64,000 nt of DNA from contig NC_045130.1 in NCBI RefSeq assembly GCF_007655135.1, positions 12,462,001 through 12,526,000 of the forward strand, given 5' to 3'. Of this stretch, positions 1-15,953 are shown in pieces. Made by a program: the position numbers and the translations under genes. A model generated the notes under the pieces. That model was not told the origin of the DNA, made no database searches, and was given only the letters and a program-made list of their open reading frames with translations. Each line of letters begins with the position of its first letter. Within the stretch, counting starts at the first letter, position 1. The stretch comes from Punica granatum (taxonomy: Eukaryota > Streptophyta > Magnoliopsida > Myrtales > Lythraceae).

Positions 1-762
1 AAAAAAAAGGGAGAAAATTCAGGAATTCAATTCAATTCAATATATCTTAGTGCTGCATCTAGATCTAAAGTCTAGCATAGCCGATATATAAAGAAACGGG
101 AAATAAACCAATAAAAAATTAATTAATGGGATCGAGTTTATCCTGAGTTGAAAAATTATCAATTCACCTACGATTAAGCAAAATGATAATCGAATATTCG
201 CCTGATTATTATTATTGCATGTTCTTTTATTTACAGACGTTCCTATTGGTTCTTACTGGTTTTTTTCTCATGTCATTTGACAAGTAGGATCATTTCAAAA
301 ATTGCAAGGTGGATTTATCGAATAATTACCCGATGTAGGACTGTCCCAAAGCGAATAAGATAGTGGGAGCAATCAATATTTTCTATTCGATATGCATTAC
401 CTAATATCCATTAGTTCAATGATCTCCGATTAATACAAGTTATTCACAGAAATTGAATCACGAAATTTTGGAGAAAGGAGTGCCAACAACATGAGCAATC
501 GATATCACAATTTTTTTCTTATCTTATTCAAATAAAACATACAAGCTTTTTCGCAAAAATTATTGAAAGTATTTGGTGACTAGAGCATATATCTAATGAA
601 TATTTATTAAAAGAAAAATACAAGCCTTTCTCTCTCTCTCCCTCTCTCTGTCTCTGTCTTTTAAACGGCCATTACCGTTCTGGTTCGGACTTGCCGTCGA
701 CGCAGAAGAATCTCCTCAGCCAAAGCCAGCAAGCGAAGGGGAGAGAAGAGCTTTCCATTGCA
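1..762. other. AT-rich upstream region of the ACBP gene with a CT-rich 5' leader
   Basis: No gene is seen here. The first 620 bases are AT-rich. A pyrimidine-rich CT tract lies at about 628-660, followed by a GC-richer stretch up to the ATG at 763. Such a CT tract is common in plant 5' leaders, so the transcript of the ACBP gene probably starts near it. No clear TATA box could be fixed. Confidence 0.45.
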
Positions 763-1887
763 ATGGGTTTGCAGGTCTGATCCCTTCTCCCTCTTCTTCT
801 ACTCTGTTTCTCTGCTCCTCCTTTCCCAACCGATCCGAGCATTCCTCTGTCATGTCGTGTCGCGCTGATCGACGTTCCTTTCAAATGTTGCACGGAGTTC
901 TCCGCTTGATTCGTCTTCTTGCATGGTCTTAGGCTTGACTGAATTTGACTTCTTCTGTCTCCATTTGTCGATAATTATTTTGGATCCTTACTTGATTGTT
1001 GACTGAATCTGACTTCTGCTGTCTCCAGTTGTCGATAATTATTTGGATCCGTACTTGACTGTTCGCTCGTTGAATGAAATGGTGTTTGATTGACCAATTC
1101 TTCATGTCTTGATCGGTCTCTATGGACACCCTTTCTGAAATAATTTCTCGGAATTTCCATCTTCTGTCGATCAATTTCATCTCAAATTTCTCCATTTTGG
1201 TCGGCAATCTTGATGTTGCCGAAGCATATACGTGATGGTGCATGCATCTCTGCTTAATCAGCCGAGTCTAAGCCATTAGCTGCATTCATCGGCGTGATCA
1301 TGCCGAATCCAAAAAGTGTCTCCATCACCACTGAAATTCTTAGGTGTCGTTCAAATTCGGGTTTTTCGAAGGAGATGTACTGGAACTGTGTGATCTCACC
1401 GGTTTACCGTTTCTTGTGGCAGGAGGAGTTCGAGGAGCACGCCAAGAAGGCAATGACCTTGCCTGAGAACACATCCAACGAGAACAAGCTCATCCTCTAC
1501 GGGCTGTACAAGCAGGCCACTGTCGGACCCGTCAACACCAGTATATCCTTCACCATCCACCATATGATGCTTTTGTTTCTTTACTTTGACTTCTATATTC
1601 AAGATCTGTACAATTCTGATACCGATGTACAATTCATAAACAGGTCGCCCTGGAATGTTCAACATGAGGGACCGAGCAAAGTGGGATGCCTGGAAGGCCG
1701 TTGAGGGTAAGCGGATTCGGCTATAGATTCTGGTGTTAAGGGCGTTATGGTTCTGGGGTTGTGTATCTTCCTGAGAATAATTTGAATCCGTGTTTGTTAT
1801 TTGGCAGGGAAATCGAAGGAGGAAGCAATGGGCGATTACATCACCAAGGTGAAGCAGCTCCTGGAGGATGCTGCTGCCTCTGCTTGA
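763..1887 (+). CDS. ACBP6: Small (10-kDa class) acyl-CoA-binding protein, 4 exons
   Basis: Binds long-chain acyl-CoA esters and carries them in the cytosol; plant single-domain members such as Arabidopsis ACBP6 also take part in phospholipid and cold-stress metabolism. Exons 763-774, 1423-1540, 1644-1706 and 1808-1887 join in frame to 90 aa, the usual family length. The first exon holds only four codons (MGLQ). Visible family motifs are EEFEEHAKKA near the N-terminus, the acyl-CoA contact motif LILYGLYKQATVGPVNT (about residues 27-43), and RAKWDAWKAVEGKSKEEAM (about 53-71). There is no signal peptide, membrane segment or ankyrin/kelch extension, so this is the free cytosolic form. All introns are GT-AG. 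The gene converges on the DUR3 gene. The symbol follows the Arabidopsis single-domain member; paralogue assignment is inferred. Confidence 0.95.
935..1062. repeat. Two-copy tandem repeat (64-bp unit) inside ACBP intron 1
   Basis: A unit starting TTGACTGAA at 935 is repeated from 999 with a few changes. Both copies contain GTCGATAATTATTT and GGATCC. It is wholly inside the first intron and does not touch the coding exons. Confidence 0.85.
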
Positions 1888-2603
1888 TGTTTCCATGCTG
1901 CGTATTTCTCTTGCCCCTCTGGCCTCTAATGTTTCAGAACTTGAAAGTAGAATGTAATAATTTAAACCGATGTACTCTCGTGTGTGATGCTTGAAATATC
2001 CATCTGCCGGAATCATCGCTTAATCTTATCAGCAGCTATGCCTTTTGTCATGGACTTTCCGCTTCTTTCTTGCTGCTCTGGTTTTCGACTTTCCGCTTCT
2101 TTGTAGCTAATATAGCCTTTAAAAAACGTGCTTTTGAAAGTAGATTCAATGCAAGGATGTTGTCTGTGAACATTTACTGCTGCACTACGAATGCAGCTTA
2201 TGGCTTGATGCGCCCAAGCGAATGTGGCTGTGTTTTTGGTTTTGTAGATGAATTGATGCCTCAGCTATGAACATGTATCGCGACCTGCGCATAATTGACC
2301 CGCGCATAATTGATCTCTTCATTGGGGAAATTTGTTCTGGTCAATCAGTTATAGCACGAGAGACATACACCAGAATCATTGTGTTATACTAGGGAAAGAC
2401 GTGATTTATTCCATTTACATTGTGTATGGGAACTGTTGTACAGATTGGCGACACCCTTGTAATCAACAAAGCCCTTTAACAGGATGCTTTTGAGCACACG
2501 AAATGAGCTGGGCCATCGGTCACTCTCTTTGCGCGGACTTTTAACACCTTTTGATCACTTTGCGCTGGCTTTTAACACTTTCTTAACATGATCATACGGG
2601 CAA
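1888..2603. other. Convergent intergenic region between ACBP and DUR3
   Basis: The stretch holds the 3' untranslated regions of two genes that run towards each other. I see no further gene, tRNA or transposon ends in it. Short open frames here show no family resemblance. Confidence 0.6.
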
Positions 2604-6452
<3,849 letters not shown>

Positions 6453-7304
6453 CGACAACGCGGGGCCAAGATTTCACTTCACTCCCTCCCCGCTGTTGTA
6501 TATTTCTCTGTCCTCCTCCCCCACTCTCATTTCATAGCATGAACTCGACCGGTTCCTTTTCCTATCAGGTCGATGGTGACAAGAAGAAAGACACCAAGCG
6601 AATCCGGACTTACAGAGAGAGCCTCCCCGTCGGTTCCTTCCTTGTCGGACGATGCCAAAGTGATTAATAATTGAGACTTGAAATCAGAGGCTGTTGATGC
6701 CTATGAAGTCAAAGATGAAGCCATTGGAATCTTTCTTACGTATGACAAAAAGAGACGAAAGAATCCTATTTTTTTTTTCCATCGAAAAAAAGGAGACGAA
6801 AGAATCTCTTTGAAAATTCCTAATCTTCTTAATTAGCTGTTGCCTTCTCATTATATTCTAGTAGAGAAATGGATCCCTGAGTTTACTTACCAAAAAAAAA
6901 AAAGTAAGTTTATAGACTCCTGGCCTTACCAGAATACAATTAAATTTAGTACTCCTAATGGACCGCAACATGAAGTCGGAACTTATCGAGCAGGAATCAA
7001 GGTGCGGATTCTTACGTATCATCGTGATGAATTCGCGCTGGGACTAATCGACATTGATTATGGACTATGGAGTTTGATCCGGCGCGGGAGAATCGATGCA
7101 CAAGTTGTCGTTCTGACAGGACGGTCTATGAATAATAATCAGATCCGGGTCAGACAATTCAAGCCCATAGAATGGCCCACTTGGAAGTTGGAGTTTTCAG
7201 TTTGCCTTTTTATTCTTTATGGAGAAATCGAATTTCGGCTGTTGTTGGTATGCGGAACTAGAATTGCTGAAAAATACGTGTTAATTTTATATTAAAGATA
7301 CTAT

Positions 7305-7630
7305 TATGGCTTGTTTGATTTTAGAATTAAAATTTTATTATACTCAACTCAACTCTATTCTTTCACAAATTCAACATTACAATCATTATTGATTTATTTT
7401 TTCTTTAAATAATAATATTTTACTCATATTTTTAATCTAGTTATTTTTATAATTAATTTTTTAATAATAAATTTCATATTTACTTTATATCTATATATAC
7501 ATACATATATATTCTCACACATTCATATATTTTTCAATATTTATAATAATTATTTTTTTAATCTTTTTTTATTTCCCAAAATTGAGTTGAATTTAGTTAA
7601 AATCTCAACTCAAAAATCAAACACTCCATA
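7305..7630. mobile_element. MITE with terminal inverted repeats
   Basis: The left end TATGGCTTGTTTGATTTT is answered at the right end by an inverted copy ending ...AATCAAACACTCCATA. The interior is AT-rich and non-coding. A related element with ends of the same type lies at about 49345-49632, so this is a family in this genome. No transposase is encoded. Confidence 0.6.
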
Positions 7631-10600
7631 AGTTAAAATTGCCGAAGTACTTAAAATAGAGAGAATAAATGTAAGCAATTTTCATAGACACTTATTGACC
7701 TGCTCATGTTTGCAATGACCCAATTTGGTTTTGAATTTTTCTAGAAAATACTATTTCCGCTTAAGAAATTGTGGAAAATCACTTATTCAACCTTTGACCG
7801 CACTCCTAAATTGATAAAATCATTATAAGAAATTCACGGTATATTGCACGAGGATCCTCCGCCCAAGATGCCATATGATGTGGTAAATTATCGCAAGAGG
7901 ACCCTTAGCCATAGATAAGGCTAATAGATCACCCGTATGAGTTTCTCATACAGGTTATATCTGGTATTTGGATGAACAAATTGAAAATACTCATCAAAGA
8001 TATGCCCCCAGTTTTCAAATATTAGGCTAATAGATATTTATAACTGCCCAAACGTAATCCATTTCATTATTCATTCAGGAACACTTCGCCTGCGATTGGG
8101 CAAAAAGTCTAAGAAAAAGTGTATCATAAAATTTGCGAAAATATTTATTTGTCCAATCCTTCTGCAAAACTTGCATGGTAAGGTTAAGACCAAGGATTTT
8201 TTATGATTTATCAATTAAGCACTGGAATGGATGCAAGATTTGGACTGAGGGAGGCAAATATATTCTTTTTCTCAAGGAAATGAATAAAAGAAATTTTGTT
8301 AAATTTTAAAATATAGTGTATAAGTTTTCTTAAGATTTTAAATTAATGGGAGACGACTTCCATCTCAGTCCCGATCCATCCCTGATTAAGTGAATGTGTC
8401 ATCTATATATAATATTATATAAAGTCTGAAGTAATCGTCGGAGGTCGCCACCCACACATATTTGACAAAATGGAGCATTCTCATTCGTTTGTAATTGCCC
8501 ACGTTAATCAATAATATGTATTTAATACTTATTGTGAATAAGATAATTTTAATGGCATGAATGTTCAATATGATAATTAAAAAGAAACTTAGTATATTAT
8601 AGTAAATTGATTTACAAACTCAAAAATCATGAATTTTGAAAATAACATAAAATTTATATACTTTATTACTATCTTATTACATAAAAATATATCAAATTTT
8701 AAATTAGTATATTAGAATGAAATAATTATAGATTAAGTTAAAACTCAAAATAAACATAAATTTTCATATTAAAATTAGAAATAAACTAATTATTCGAAAT
8801 CGTGAATTTTAAAATTATATAAAGTTGTATACTTTACTATCTTAAGGAAAAATATTTTGAATTTTAACTTATAAGTATACTAGACTGAAATTATTTACAA
8901 ATTTAATTTAAATCTCAAAATAATTTTTTCACAACTAATTATTTGCTTGAAAATGTAAAGAGCTTTTTAGAAAATTAATAACATTTTAATTTTCATGAAA
9001 AACTAAATACATTTTGAAATTAAATTGTCTCATTATTAAAAAGTAAATAATTTTAATTAAAGTTCTATGTAAATTAAAATTCTTTGAGTTCAAAATTTTA
9101 AGATTTATGATTGATTTATTATTATTTAGAAGATGTGAGATCTAAAAATCAAAGTGGCTTTTATAATTTTGATATTAAAACTTCAAAAGTTTTTTTAGAA
9201 ACTAAAAATCTAATTATTTACCTTAATTTTAATTAAAATGAGGTTATTAATTAGATTATATTAATTTATTTAGAAATTATATAAATTTAGATATTTGAGT
9301 ATTTTAATAAAGGTAGTCTACTATGTTACATTTAATAAATATTTTATACTCAATATTAATTTGAAAGTTACCAATAGATAAATTATAAACTTAATAAAAT
9401 TTAATCAAATTAAATGATAAACTACAAATTATCACAAATAACAATTCTACGCAAAGCGATGGTGAATTGGCTAGTTATATTATTATTATATAGATATGTG
9501 GTTTTTTTGGCCGAATAATACAGATATGTGATTAATGTATACTCTGCGTGTGTGTGATATTAGCACCATTAATGTTATATTGCTACAAATTTAACGATTT
9601 CTTCCGCGCCATCAATTGGAAGCTGGAGGAATGTGACGAATATGCGTAAAGTCGCTCGTGTACCATTTGCTTCCTCTTTTTGGGACAAACAGGATACATT
9701 TACTCTCCATGTTCTGGAAGAAATGGATCGCACAATATTGTTACAGGAGGGACATGAATTTATAGGGAAGTAAGATGCCGCTATCAGCGCTCCTGATTCT
9801 TCCGATTTGCTGCAGCTCTTCTTCGACTTCCACTGTGGTCACGGTACCTTCTCCGCGGGCGAGCTGTTGACGGGCCATCTTGAGCTTCCGAGTGCTGTGG
9901 CGTGATGTTAATAGTATATTTCTTTCGAGTAATATCCGACGAGTGAAAGCTATGGCAGTCAGTACTCTATCTATACACATAATTAAGGACCCGACCAGTT
10001 CCTCCATCTATCCTAGAAAACTTGCAGGGGAAGATTGTCGGTCGATTTTGGGACGCGGAAAATTATTATCAATTTTCTTTTCTGATGGGAATTCGACCTT
10101 TTTTCCCCTTTATTAATTAACATATATAATTTAATATTTATATTAGTGGAGTAATCCGTGCATACAAGGGAATCTTTATTTATTTATTTATTTAATATGT
10201 GTTATATAAGAAAATTAGACAAGGTTATTGCTCACATTCAAGGATCATTGTATTTCTAATAGTTGCAATTCAATTGGGATCCATAAATAATACTTCTTTG
10301 CTAAAATTTTTTATATCAACATATAAGTTTGAATCTTATTGGATCAAATTTTCTATTGTAGTTTTAGAATTCAAATTGGACTTATCTCGTACTTGCTTTA
10401 TAGCTACGTAAGACTTATGTCATAACTAAATAAAACTTATCATTAAGTAAATATGGCAAAGTTTACTTGCATAATATTAAAAAAATGTATTCTCCAGCAA
10501 AATATTCGAAATGTTTTGGCTTTACTTATAACGAATAGATAGATAGATAGATCAACAGATCAATGAGGCTGTTATTGAATGACCTTTTCCAATTTTTTCG

Positions 10601-10635
10601 TGTGTGTACTCTAGTATATCCAGAAGCCCAAAGGG

Positions 10636-10785
10636 CCATGATTAATCCAGTTCGAGCCGGCTCGATCCACTAAAAGGGTAAAGCTCTCACCATATGAATT
10701 TTTTCCATTCACAAGGCTTGCATCCGAGATATTGCTTAAGAAAAACAAGCGATAAATCTCTTGCATCAATCCATATTGGTTTATT
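10636..10785 (-). mobile_element. SINE-like repeat, copy a
   Basis: A dispersed repeat of about 150 bp. Its landmarks are GATTAATCCAGT, GGTAAAGCTCTC and a GCTTAAG block. Related copies occur near 11845, 21600, 23455, 52209 and 54436. Better-preserved copies show tRNA-like boxes (a GGTTTCGAAT type B box and a TAGTCCAAGTGGTTAAG type A box), which suggests a tRNA-derived SINE. The orientation is taken from those boxes. Confidence 0.45.
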
Positions 10786-10814
10786 GTACAATCTTTTGGA
10801 AATAACATAAAAAT

Positions 10815-11465
10815 ATATGACTTTAGTGTTAAATCTAGCACGCCGTTAAATAGTTCGTCAATTCTAGCGGTATTGGCTAACTAGACATTAACGGTGTCAC
10901 CCGTCATCATATTATTCAATGAGTGAAACTCATGTTTTTTATTTAATAAAAATAATGCTGAAAATTTAAGAAAAAGAAAAGGGAGGGGGGTAGGAGGAGG
11001 GTTGGGAGGAAGCTAAGGAGGAAGGAGGCCGGAGATGGTGGCCTCGATTAGGGCCACCACCCCCAAATTGGGGTCGGTGGCCATCACAAGGGTTGCCACT
11101 GACCCCTATTTGGGGAGTGGGGGAGGGGGGTGGTGGCCGCAATCGAAGGAGCTCCAATTTCGAGTCTTCTTCGATTCCTGCAATAGTGGCCTTGATTGTG
11201 GCCACCACCCCCCAATCGGGGTCAGCGGCGTGATTGGGGCCACCATTGCCGGACCGCCTCCTCCCTTTGTCTTCAGTCGACCATTCGCCTCCCTTTTTTT
11301 TTAAAAAAAAAATTTCAGAATTATTATTTATTAAATAAAATAATTTGAGGTCCACTCATCGAATAATATGGCGACACGTAGCACCGTTAATGCCTAGTCA
11401 ACCAATATTGTTAGAATTGACAGAATATTTAATGATGTACTAGATTTGAGACTAAAATAAAATGT
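10815..11465. mobile_element. Long inverted-repeat (MULE-like) element with GC-rich interior
   Basis: The two ends match each other in inverted orientation for roughly 150 bp: TTAGTGTTAAATCTAG at about 10824 faces CTAGATTTGAGACTAA near 11440, and inner parts such as ATATTATTCAATGAGTG face CACTCATCGAATAATAT. Between the arms, 10980-11300 is very GC-rich against AT-rich surroundings and can be read as a Gly/Pro-rich peptide on either strand. The layout is like a non-autonomous MULE carrying captured gene sequence. No transposase was seen, and I could not fix target-site duplications. Confidence 0.6.
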
Positions 11466-11844
11466 CATGCCTTTTTGTGCTATTTTTGAAATATCGTGTA
11501 AGAATTGAGAATTTGAGCAAAGGTAGTACTCTTTTTTTTTTTTTTAAATTTTACGTATTAGCCCTTTTCATATGTATTCTTTATACCACTCTACCAATAT
11601 TCCAATTCACCAGAATTACACTTACAACTCACATCGACGTCTCAAACGCTTCACCACCACTATCATTTCAGAATCCAAAGTTCCAAACCTTTAATGATGT
11701 AATATATGAGCTACTCGGGTATAATTTACGATGGACGAAATTATAATGTACATATATATATATATATACACACACACATAAAATACTAGACGTATATACA
11801 CAAATTTTGTAAATTTAACTATAACCGATTTTTTTTTTAAAAAC

Positions 11845-11990
11845 CCTGGTATTCGAAACCCGATTAATCCAGTCGAGTCGAGTCGACCCACTAAGAGGTA
11901 AAGTTCTCACAGCATAGATCTTTTGCATTTACGAGAGTTTAAGACCTTGCTTAAACGAAACAGGTGTGGAACTGTTTGAACCAATCTATG
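11845..11990 (-). mobile_element. SINE-like repeat, copy b
   Basis: This is the same dispersed family as the copy at 10636, sharing CGATTAATCCAGT, GACCCACTAAGAGGTAAAG and GACCTTGCTTAA. It lies minus-strand relative to the tRNA-like boxes. Confidence 0.45.
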
Positions 11991-12565
11991 TTAATATAAT
12001 CGACTTATTTTTAGTTAGAATTAAACTCTGTACCATCGATATGAAAAGGGAATAGCTATATATATACTCTATCTAGTAAGTTTTTTTAATAGGAATCAAA
12101 ATAAAGGAATAATAAAAGTTGAAAGAACTAATTACACGGAAAAGTATTGGCGCAATAGTTTTTCTTTTTCTGAACAAAAGGGACGAAGAGTACTAAAAGA
12201 ACGTAGAGGGAAAACAGAGGCAGAGAGATGGATGAAAATGTGAGTTGACGATTTTCTGTCTTTGATTTGACTATTTTGTCTTTGATTTAATGATTTTCTG
12301 ATATAGATATGTATAAGGATTTTTATTTCGTTCACACCATGTGAAAATCAAATCAATTCTTCACATTCGGCTTCTTAATTAATTTGATCTTTTTAATTAA
12401 AATTTTATTTTACATATAATATAAACTCTCTAATTCAGCCACAATTTATCATAGGCAACAATCTCACAAAATACGTAAAGACCATACAAACTTGCATGTT
12501 CGTCTTTCATGAGTAAATTACCAAAAAAAGAAACATGAAATTGCGAAATAAACCCTAGAGATATA

Positions 12566-12948
12566 TAGAACTAATGAATGAATCACAAAAAATTATTTTT
12601 AATCAGAGTTTCCAAAACGAGGAGGGACTAAATTGGTGGCTCAAGAAAAGTAAAAGGATGACAGTGATATGGACTAAATTGGTGGCTCAAGGAAAGTAAA
12701 AGGATGACAGTGATAGTTTTGAAAAATCAGATTAAAAAATTATTTTTTTGACACCGTTTTGTCCAACGAGACAGCCACGTCAAATATCCGTTAATGACAT
12801 TGACGGCTGGGACTAAATTGATTGACGAAACCCCAACGTTTAAGCGAAATTGATGGCAAAAATTGATGAGGGATTTAAGTGGTAGCAAGGTACAAGTAGA
12901 GGGATGACAGTGATAGTTTTCTCTAGAACTAATGAATGAATCACAAAA
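12566..12948. mobile_element. 333-bp insertion-like segment between 25-bp direct repeats
   Basis: The identical 25-base sequence that starts TAGAACTAATGAATG occurs at 12566-12590 and again at 12924-12948. The segment between them (12591-12923) contains an internal duplication (GGACTAAATTGGTGGCTCAA, twice) and GGATGACAGTGATAG three times. The flanking repeat is longer than usual for a DNA-transposon target duplication, so a LINE-type insertion or an unequal-exchange event are both possible. Confidence 0.45.
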
Positions 12949-12958
12949 GAAAAAGAAA

Positions 12959-13087
12959 AATGATAAACCTCACAACTGCATAAAACTAATACCTAAAACA
13001 ACTTCAAATTGAAATTGCTAGAAAATGATAAACCTTACAATTGCAAAGAACTAATACCTAAAACTTCTTCAAATTGAAATTGCTAGA
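12959..13087. repeat. Two-copy tandem repeat (about 65 bp)
   Basis: ATGATAAACCTCACAACTGC and its following 45 bases recur immediately as ATGATAAACCTTACAATTGC. Both units end in TTCAAATTGAAATTGCTAGA. It is non-coding. Confidence 0.8.
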
Positions 13088-14526
13088 ACCAAAATATACA
13101 TATGTATGTATCTAAAGTATTATATCATATCATGAAAGAGATGAAAGTCAAGAAGAAAATCTTATGACAATTTTGGAGCTTGGGTACAGAGAGAACAAAG
13201 AAATTGACTAATCTCAAACCATAATTAATGATTGTATGTGTAACACAAACACATCAATAATCAATAATTGTATGTATAACACAAACACATTGATTTGTAT
13301 CGATATAAACATATGCAAATTTTCTGCAATATTAGCCAACCAGACTTGTAAATCTGAAAATGGTCTTTGTATATTTGATTTCACTTTCAAGCCGAGAAAA
13401 ACAAAAGTAAAAACAAGCAAGGGAGTTGACCAGATCCTACTGCATCGAGATATAGCTAAGCACGCGAAGCACCTAAACTCACAGCCTTAGAACTTGTTCG
13501 GAAAAATCACCAGCTTCAGTTAGAAGATAATTTTTCTTCTAAATGTAATGTTTCTGTTTGCTTTACAAATGCTTTGCTTTGGATGAGCTGAGATGTATCG
13601 TGTACATAGTTTAATTTGATCAATGAAATTCTCATCACTCCCCCCCCCCGCCCAAAAAAATAAAAAATAAAAAAATTCGCAGAACTTAAGATGACAAGTT
13701 CATCCTCAATGTAGGAGAGGCAAGCTCATCACACGGACAAGAGAACACGATACAGAGATTCAAAACAATAGAAACTCATTTTCCGGCATCCGAGCTGGAT
13801 CTTAATTAATCCAGCGATCTAATCCCCATAGTGTAATCAAACAGATCTACACTCATCGCGCTCGTTGAGCAAACTCGTCTGACCAAACATTGACCGATCA
13901 GTTTAATACACAACGTTTCGGTTCATATCCGGTAGAAATTAAATGGAGCGAGTAGCATCAAGCAAAAATTTTAAATAATGATATGGCGAGAAAAAACTAA
14001 TAAAATTATTTTAATTAAGAAAATTTATCACAATTAATCGAGTGATTAATACTTATTATTTAATTTATTACAATTTAATTGATATTTTCTCACTTCATGT
14101 AGCGAGATAGGATTGACAAAGAATCTCTTGGTGGTGTATTGCGTTGATTGGTTGTTGGAGTTTGTATTTACCCCGCGGGTCCCTGGTGCTGTCTTGTTAG
14201 AATCTTTGGATTACGAGGAATTTGGAGATAGTGGGAAAAATTTGAACGTAAAATCAATTTTGAAATGTAAAATAGGTAGTAATATGATATTTGTTAGATA
14301 TAATAAATTACTAAGAATATAGGTGGTAATATAATATTTTGTTCATTTTCGGAGAATTTCATGTGTTTTTGATGCAGTATATAAATCGAATAAGTTAATT
14401 GCAATAATAATAATAATAATAAAAGATACTCACCCAAAAACAATTGCAAAAAAGAAAAAAATAAAGAAAAACTAAATTCAGATATAATTCCTAGAGACTT
14501 GCTAGGCTTTAGCTAAGCTAGCTAAA

Positions 14527-15866
14527 TTATTTCCATCGGACCAGGCTAGGAACATGAGAAACATGAAAGACATGGTTGTCCCTGTCCTCTCGCCAGCAAT
14601 CTCTTGGACGCAGCGGATCGGTAAAATCTTTGTAATCGGCGACATCGGTTTTGAGGCTCCATTTCGAGCCCATGCTGTACACACATAACTTCCGGTCGAT
14701 CCTCATGATCAACTCAGCTTTCTCTTCAAGAACCATCAACAGCTCAGATCCCCCAAGGCGATCGAGAATCTTGGGACAAGTTCCTTCTACGACACAATAT
14801 CGGAACCAGATTGGATTTCGGATGTCCTTCAAAACCCACACTTCGAAACTGTTATTGCACCAGACACAGGGATTTGATAGCGGAATGCTCCATCGGCCGA
14901 TGCATGCCACAGGTCCGTCCTACTTTGACCGCTTGGCAAAGAGGGAGAAACCTCGGTAGACAGGAGCTCACGAGTTGCGATGTCCATAGATAACAAGGTT
15001 GTCTTAATCGACCGTCGGCCTTCCTCGATCTCTATGATCAGCCAGTGCAGCTTTCCTTCCCTGAACAGAGCTGTCTGCACTGACCCTTCGGAGCTCGGTA
15101 CTGTAGGTAACAACTCCATCCACGAGGGCGAGTCTCCTGATCCTCCACAGCATCGTTGGCCGCCCAACTCAAAGACGTAGCATCTCCGACCGCCGCCTAC
15201 ACCATCAGACATGGTGTTGTTCCTCGTGATCCCTACGATCTTGTACCGCTTGTCACGAGAATCATACATCAAGACCCAATGGCAAGTCCCCACTAAATCA
15301 GGTGCAGAACCCGCTGGGCCGGGAAGCAGCTCGTAGTCTCTCGTCACGGGATTGCAAACAAGCAGTCGAGTAATCCTATCAGAGAAACTGTTTGCGTCAA
15401 GCTCAATGAGAAGCAACCCGTCGCAGGAGTCCACTACCCAAAAGTCCGGGGTACAACTTTGCACTCGGCGCTCATCAGTAAAGGAGGGAATATTCCGGAA
15501 ACACTGTTCAATTTCAATCCATGCCATATGCTTCAACCCCCGTTCGATGACATGGTCGAGCGATGTGAAGATGAGGTTGTCATTCGGAAAGAAAGTGAAC
15601 GTGTTGAAGATGATCCCCAACCGAGATTTCCAGCGACCATGGTGTGACCTCTTGAAGTCCTCGCTGTCAAGAATCAATCGCCGCCAGCGCTTGCAAACAC
15701 GCACCGTCTGAATGAGACTCTCGAGGGGCAGTCTAAGCAGAATCTCGACCAAAACCTCTTCCGGTAACGGTAACGAAGAGACATCTGTGGACTGCTTCTT
15801 ATCATCAGCATTACTCCCTTCATGCAAAGCGGTCTCTCCCTCTCCCGCTGATGTTACGATCTTCAT
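14527..15866 (-). pseudogene. F-box protein gene with a 3'-end frameshift
   Basis: F-box proteins bind SKP1 and give SCF ubiquitin ligases their substrate specificity. From the ATG at 15866 a single open frame runs 345 codons to a stop at 14829. Residues about 31-75 form a clear F-box (LPEEVLVEILLRLPLESL, then RVCKRWRRLILDSEDF). Next comes a plant F-box-associated region with WVVDSCDGLLLIE and LLVCNPVTRDYELLPGP. At about 14860-14905 the family-like sequence leaves this frame and goes on in another: the original frame ends ...VSGAITVSKCGF-stop, while the shifted frame reads NNSFEVWVLKDIRNPIWF and ends at 14527. No GT-AG intron of plausible size repairs this. It may be a young pseudogene, a truncated but working protein (14829-15866), or a sequencing indel. 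A TATA box lies 79 bp upstream of the ATG. Confidence 0.75.
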
Positions 15867-15944
15867 ATTCTGAGCGTGCTATCTCTCTGATTTGAACTGA
15901 GAACGACAACTCGTGGAACCATAGAGGACTGGTTGATTCATGAT

Positions 15945-15953
15945 CTTTTTATA
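15945..15953 (-). promoter_or_regulatory. TATA box of the F-box gene
   Basis: On the minus strand this reads TATAAAAAG, 79 bp upstream of the ATG at 15866. Position and sequence suit a plant core promoter. Confidence 0.55.

Larger units (their letters stand above)
6453..14526. other. 8-kb gene-poor region with transposon remnants
   Basis: No protein gene could be supported here. The region is strongly AT-rich, especially 8560-9420, where stretches near 8620-8790 and 8800-8945 look like diverged copies of one another. Distinct elements are listed separately: a MITE at 7305-7630, SINE-like copies at 10636 and 11845, a long inverted-repeat element at 10815-11465, an insertion with 25-bp direct repeats at 12591, and a tandem duplication at 12959. 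A slightly GC-richer patch at 9741-10007 has an 88-codon minus-strand frame of unknown meaning. Confidence 0.55.

Noticed and set aside
1396..2016. 206-codon minus-strand frame across the ACBP gene
   Set aside because: It is the antisense shadow of ACBP exons 2-4, whose plus-strand reading is a complete known protein.
6840..7295. 151-codon plus-strand frame
   Set aside because: It starts with TTG rather than ATG, shows no family resemblance or conserved motif, and ends in AT-rich sequence. No support for a gene.
9741..10007. 88-codon minus-strand frame
   Set aside because: It has some codon-like GC content but no recognised domain, no clear promoter and no spliced partner. It could be a remnant, but I cannot support a gene.
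11035..11304. Gly/Pro-rich 89- and 129-codon frames
   Set aside because: They sit on both strands of the GC-rich core of an inverted-repeat element. Low-complexity composition explains the open frames.
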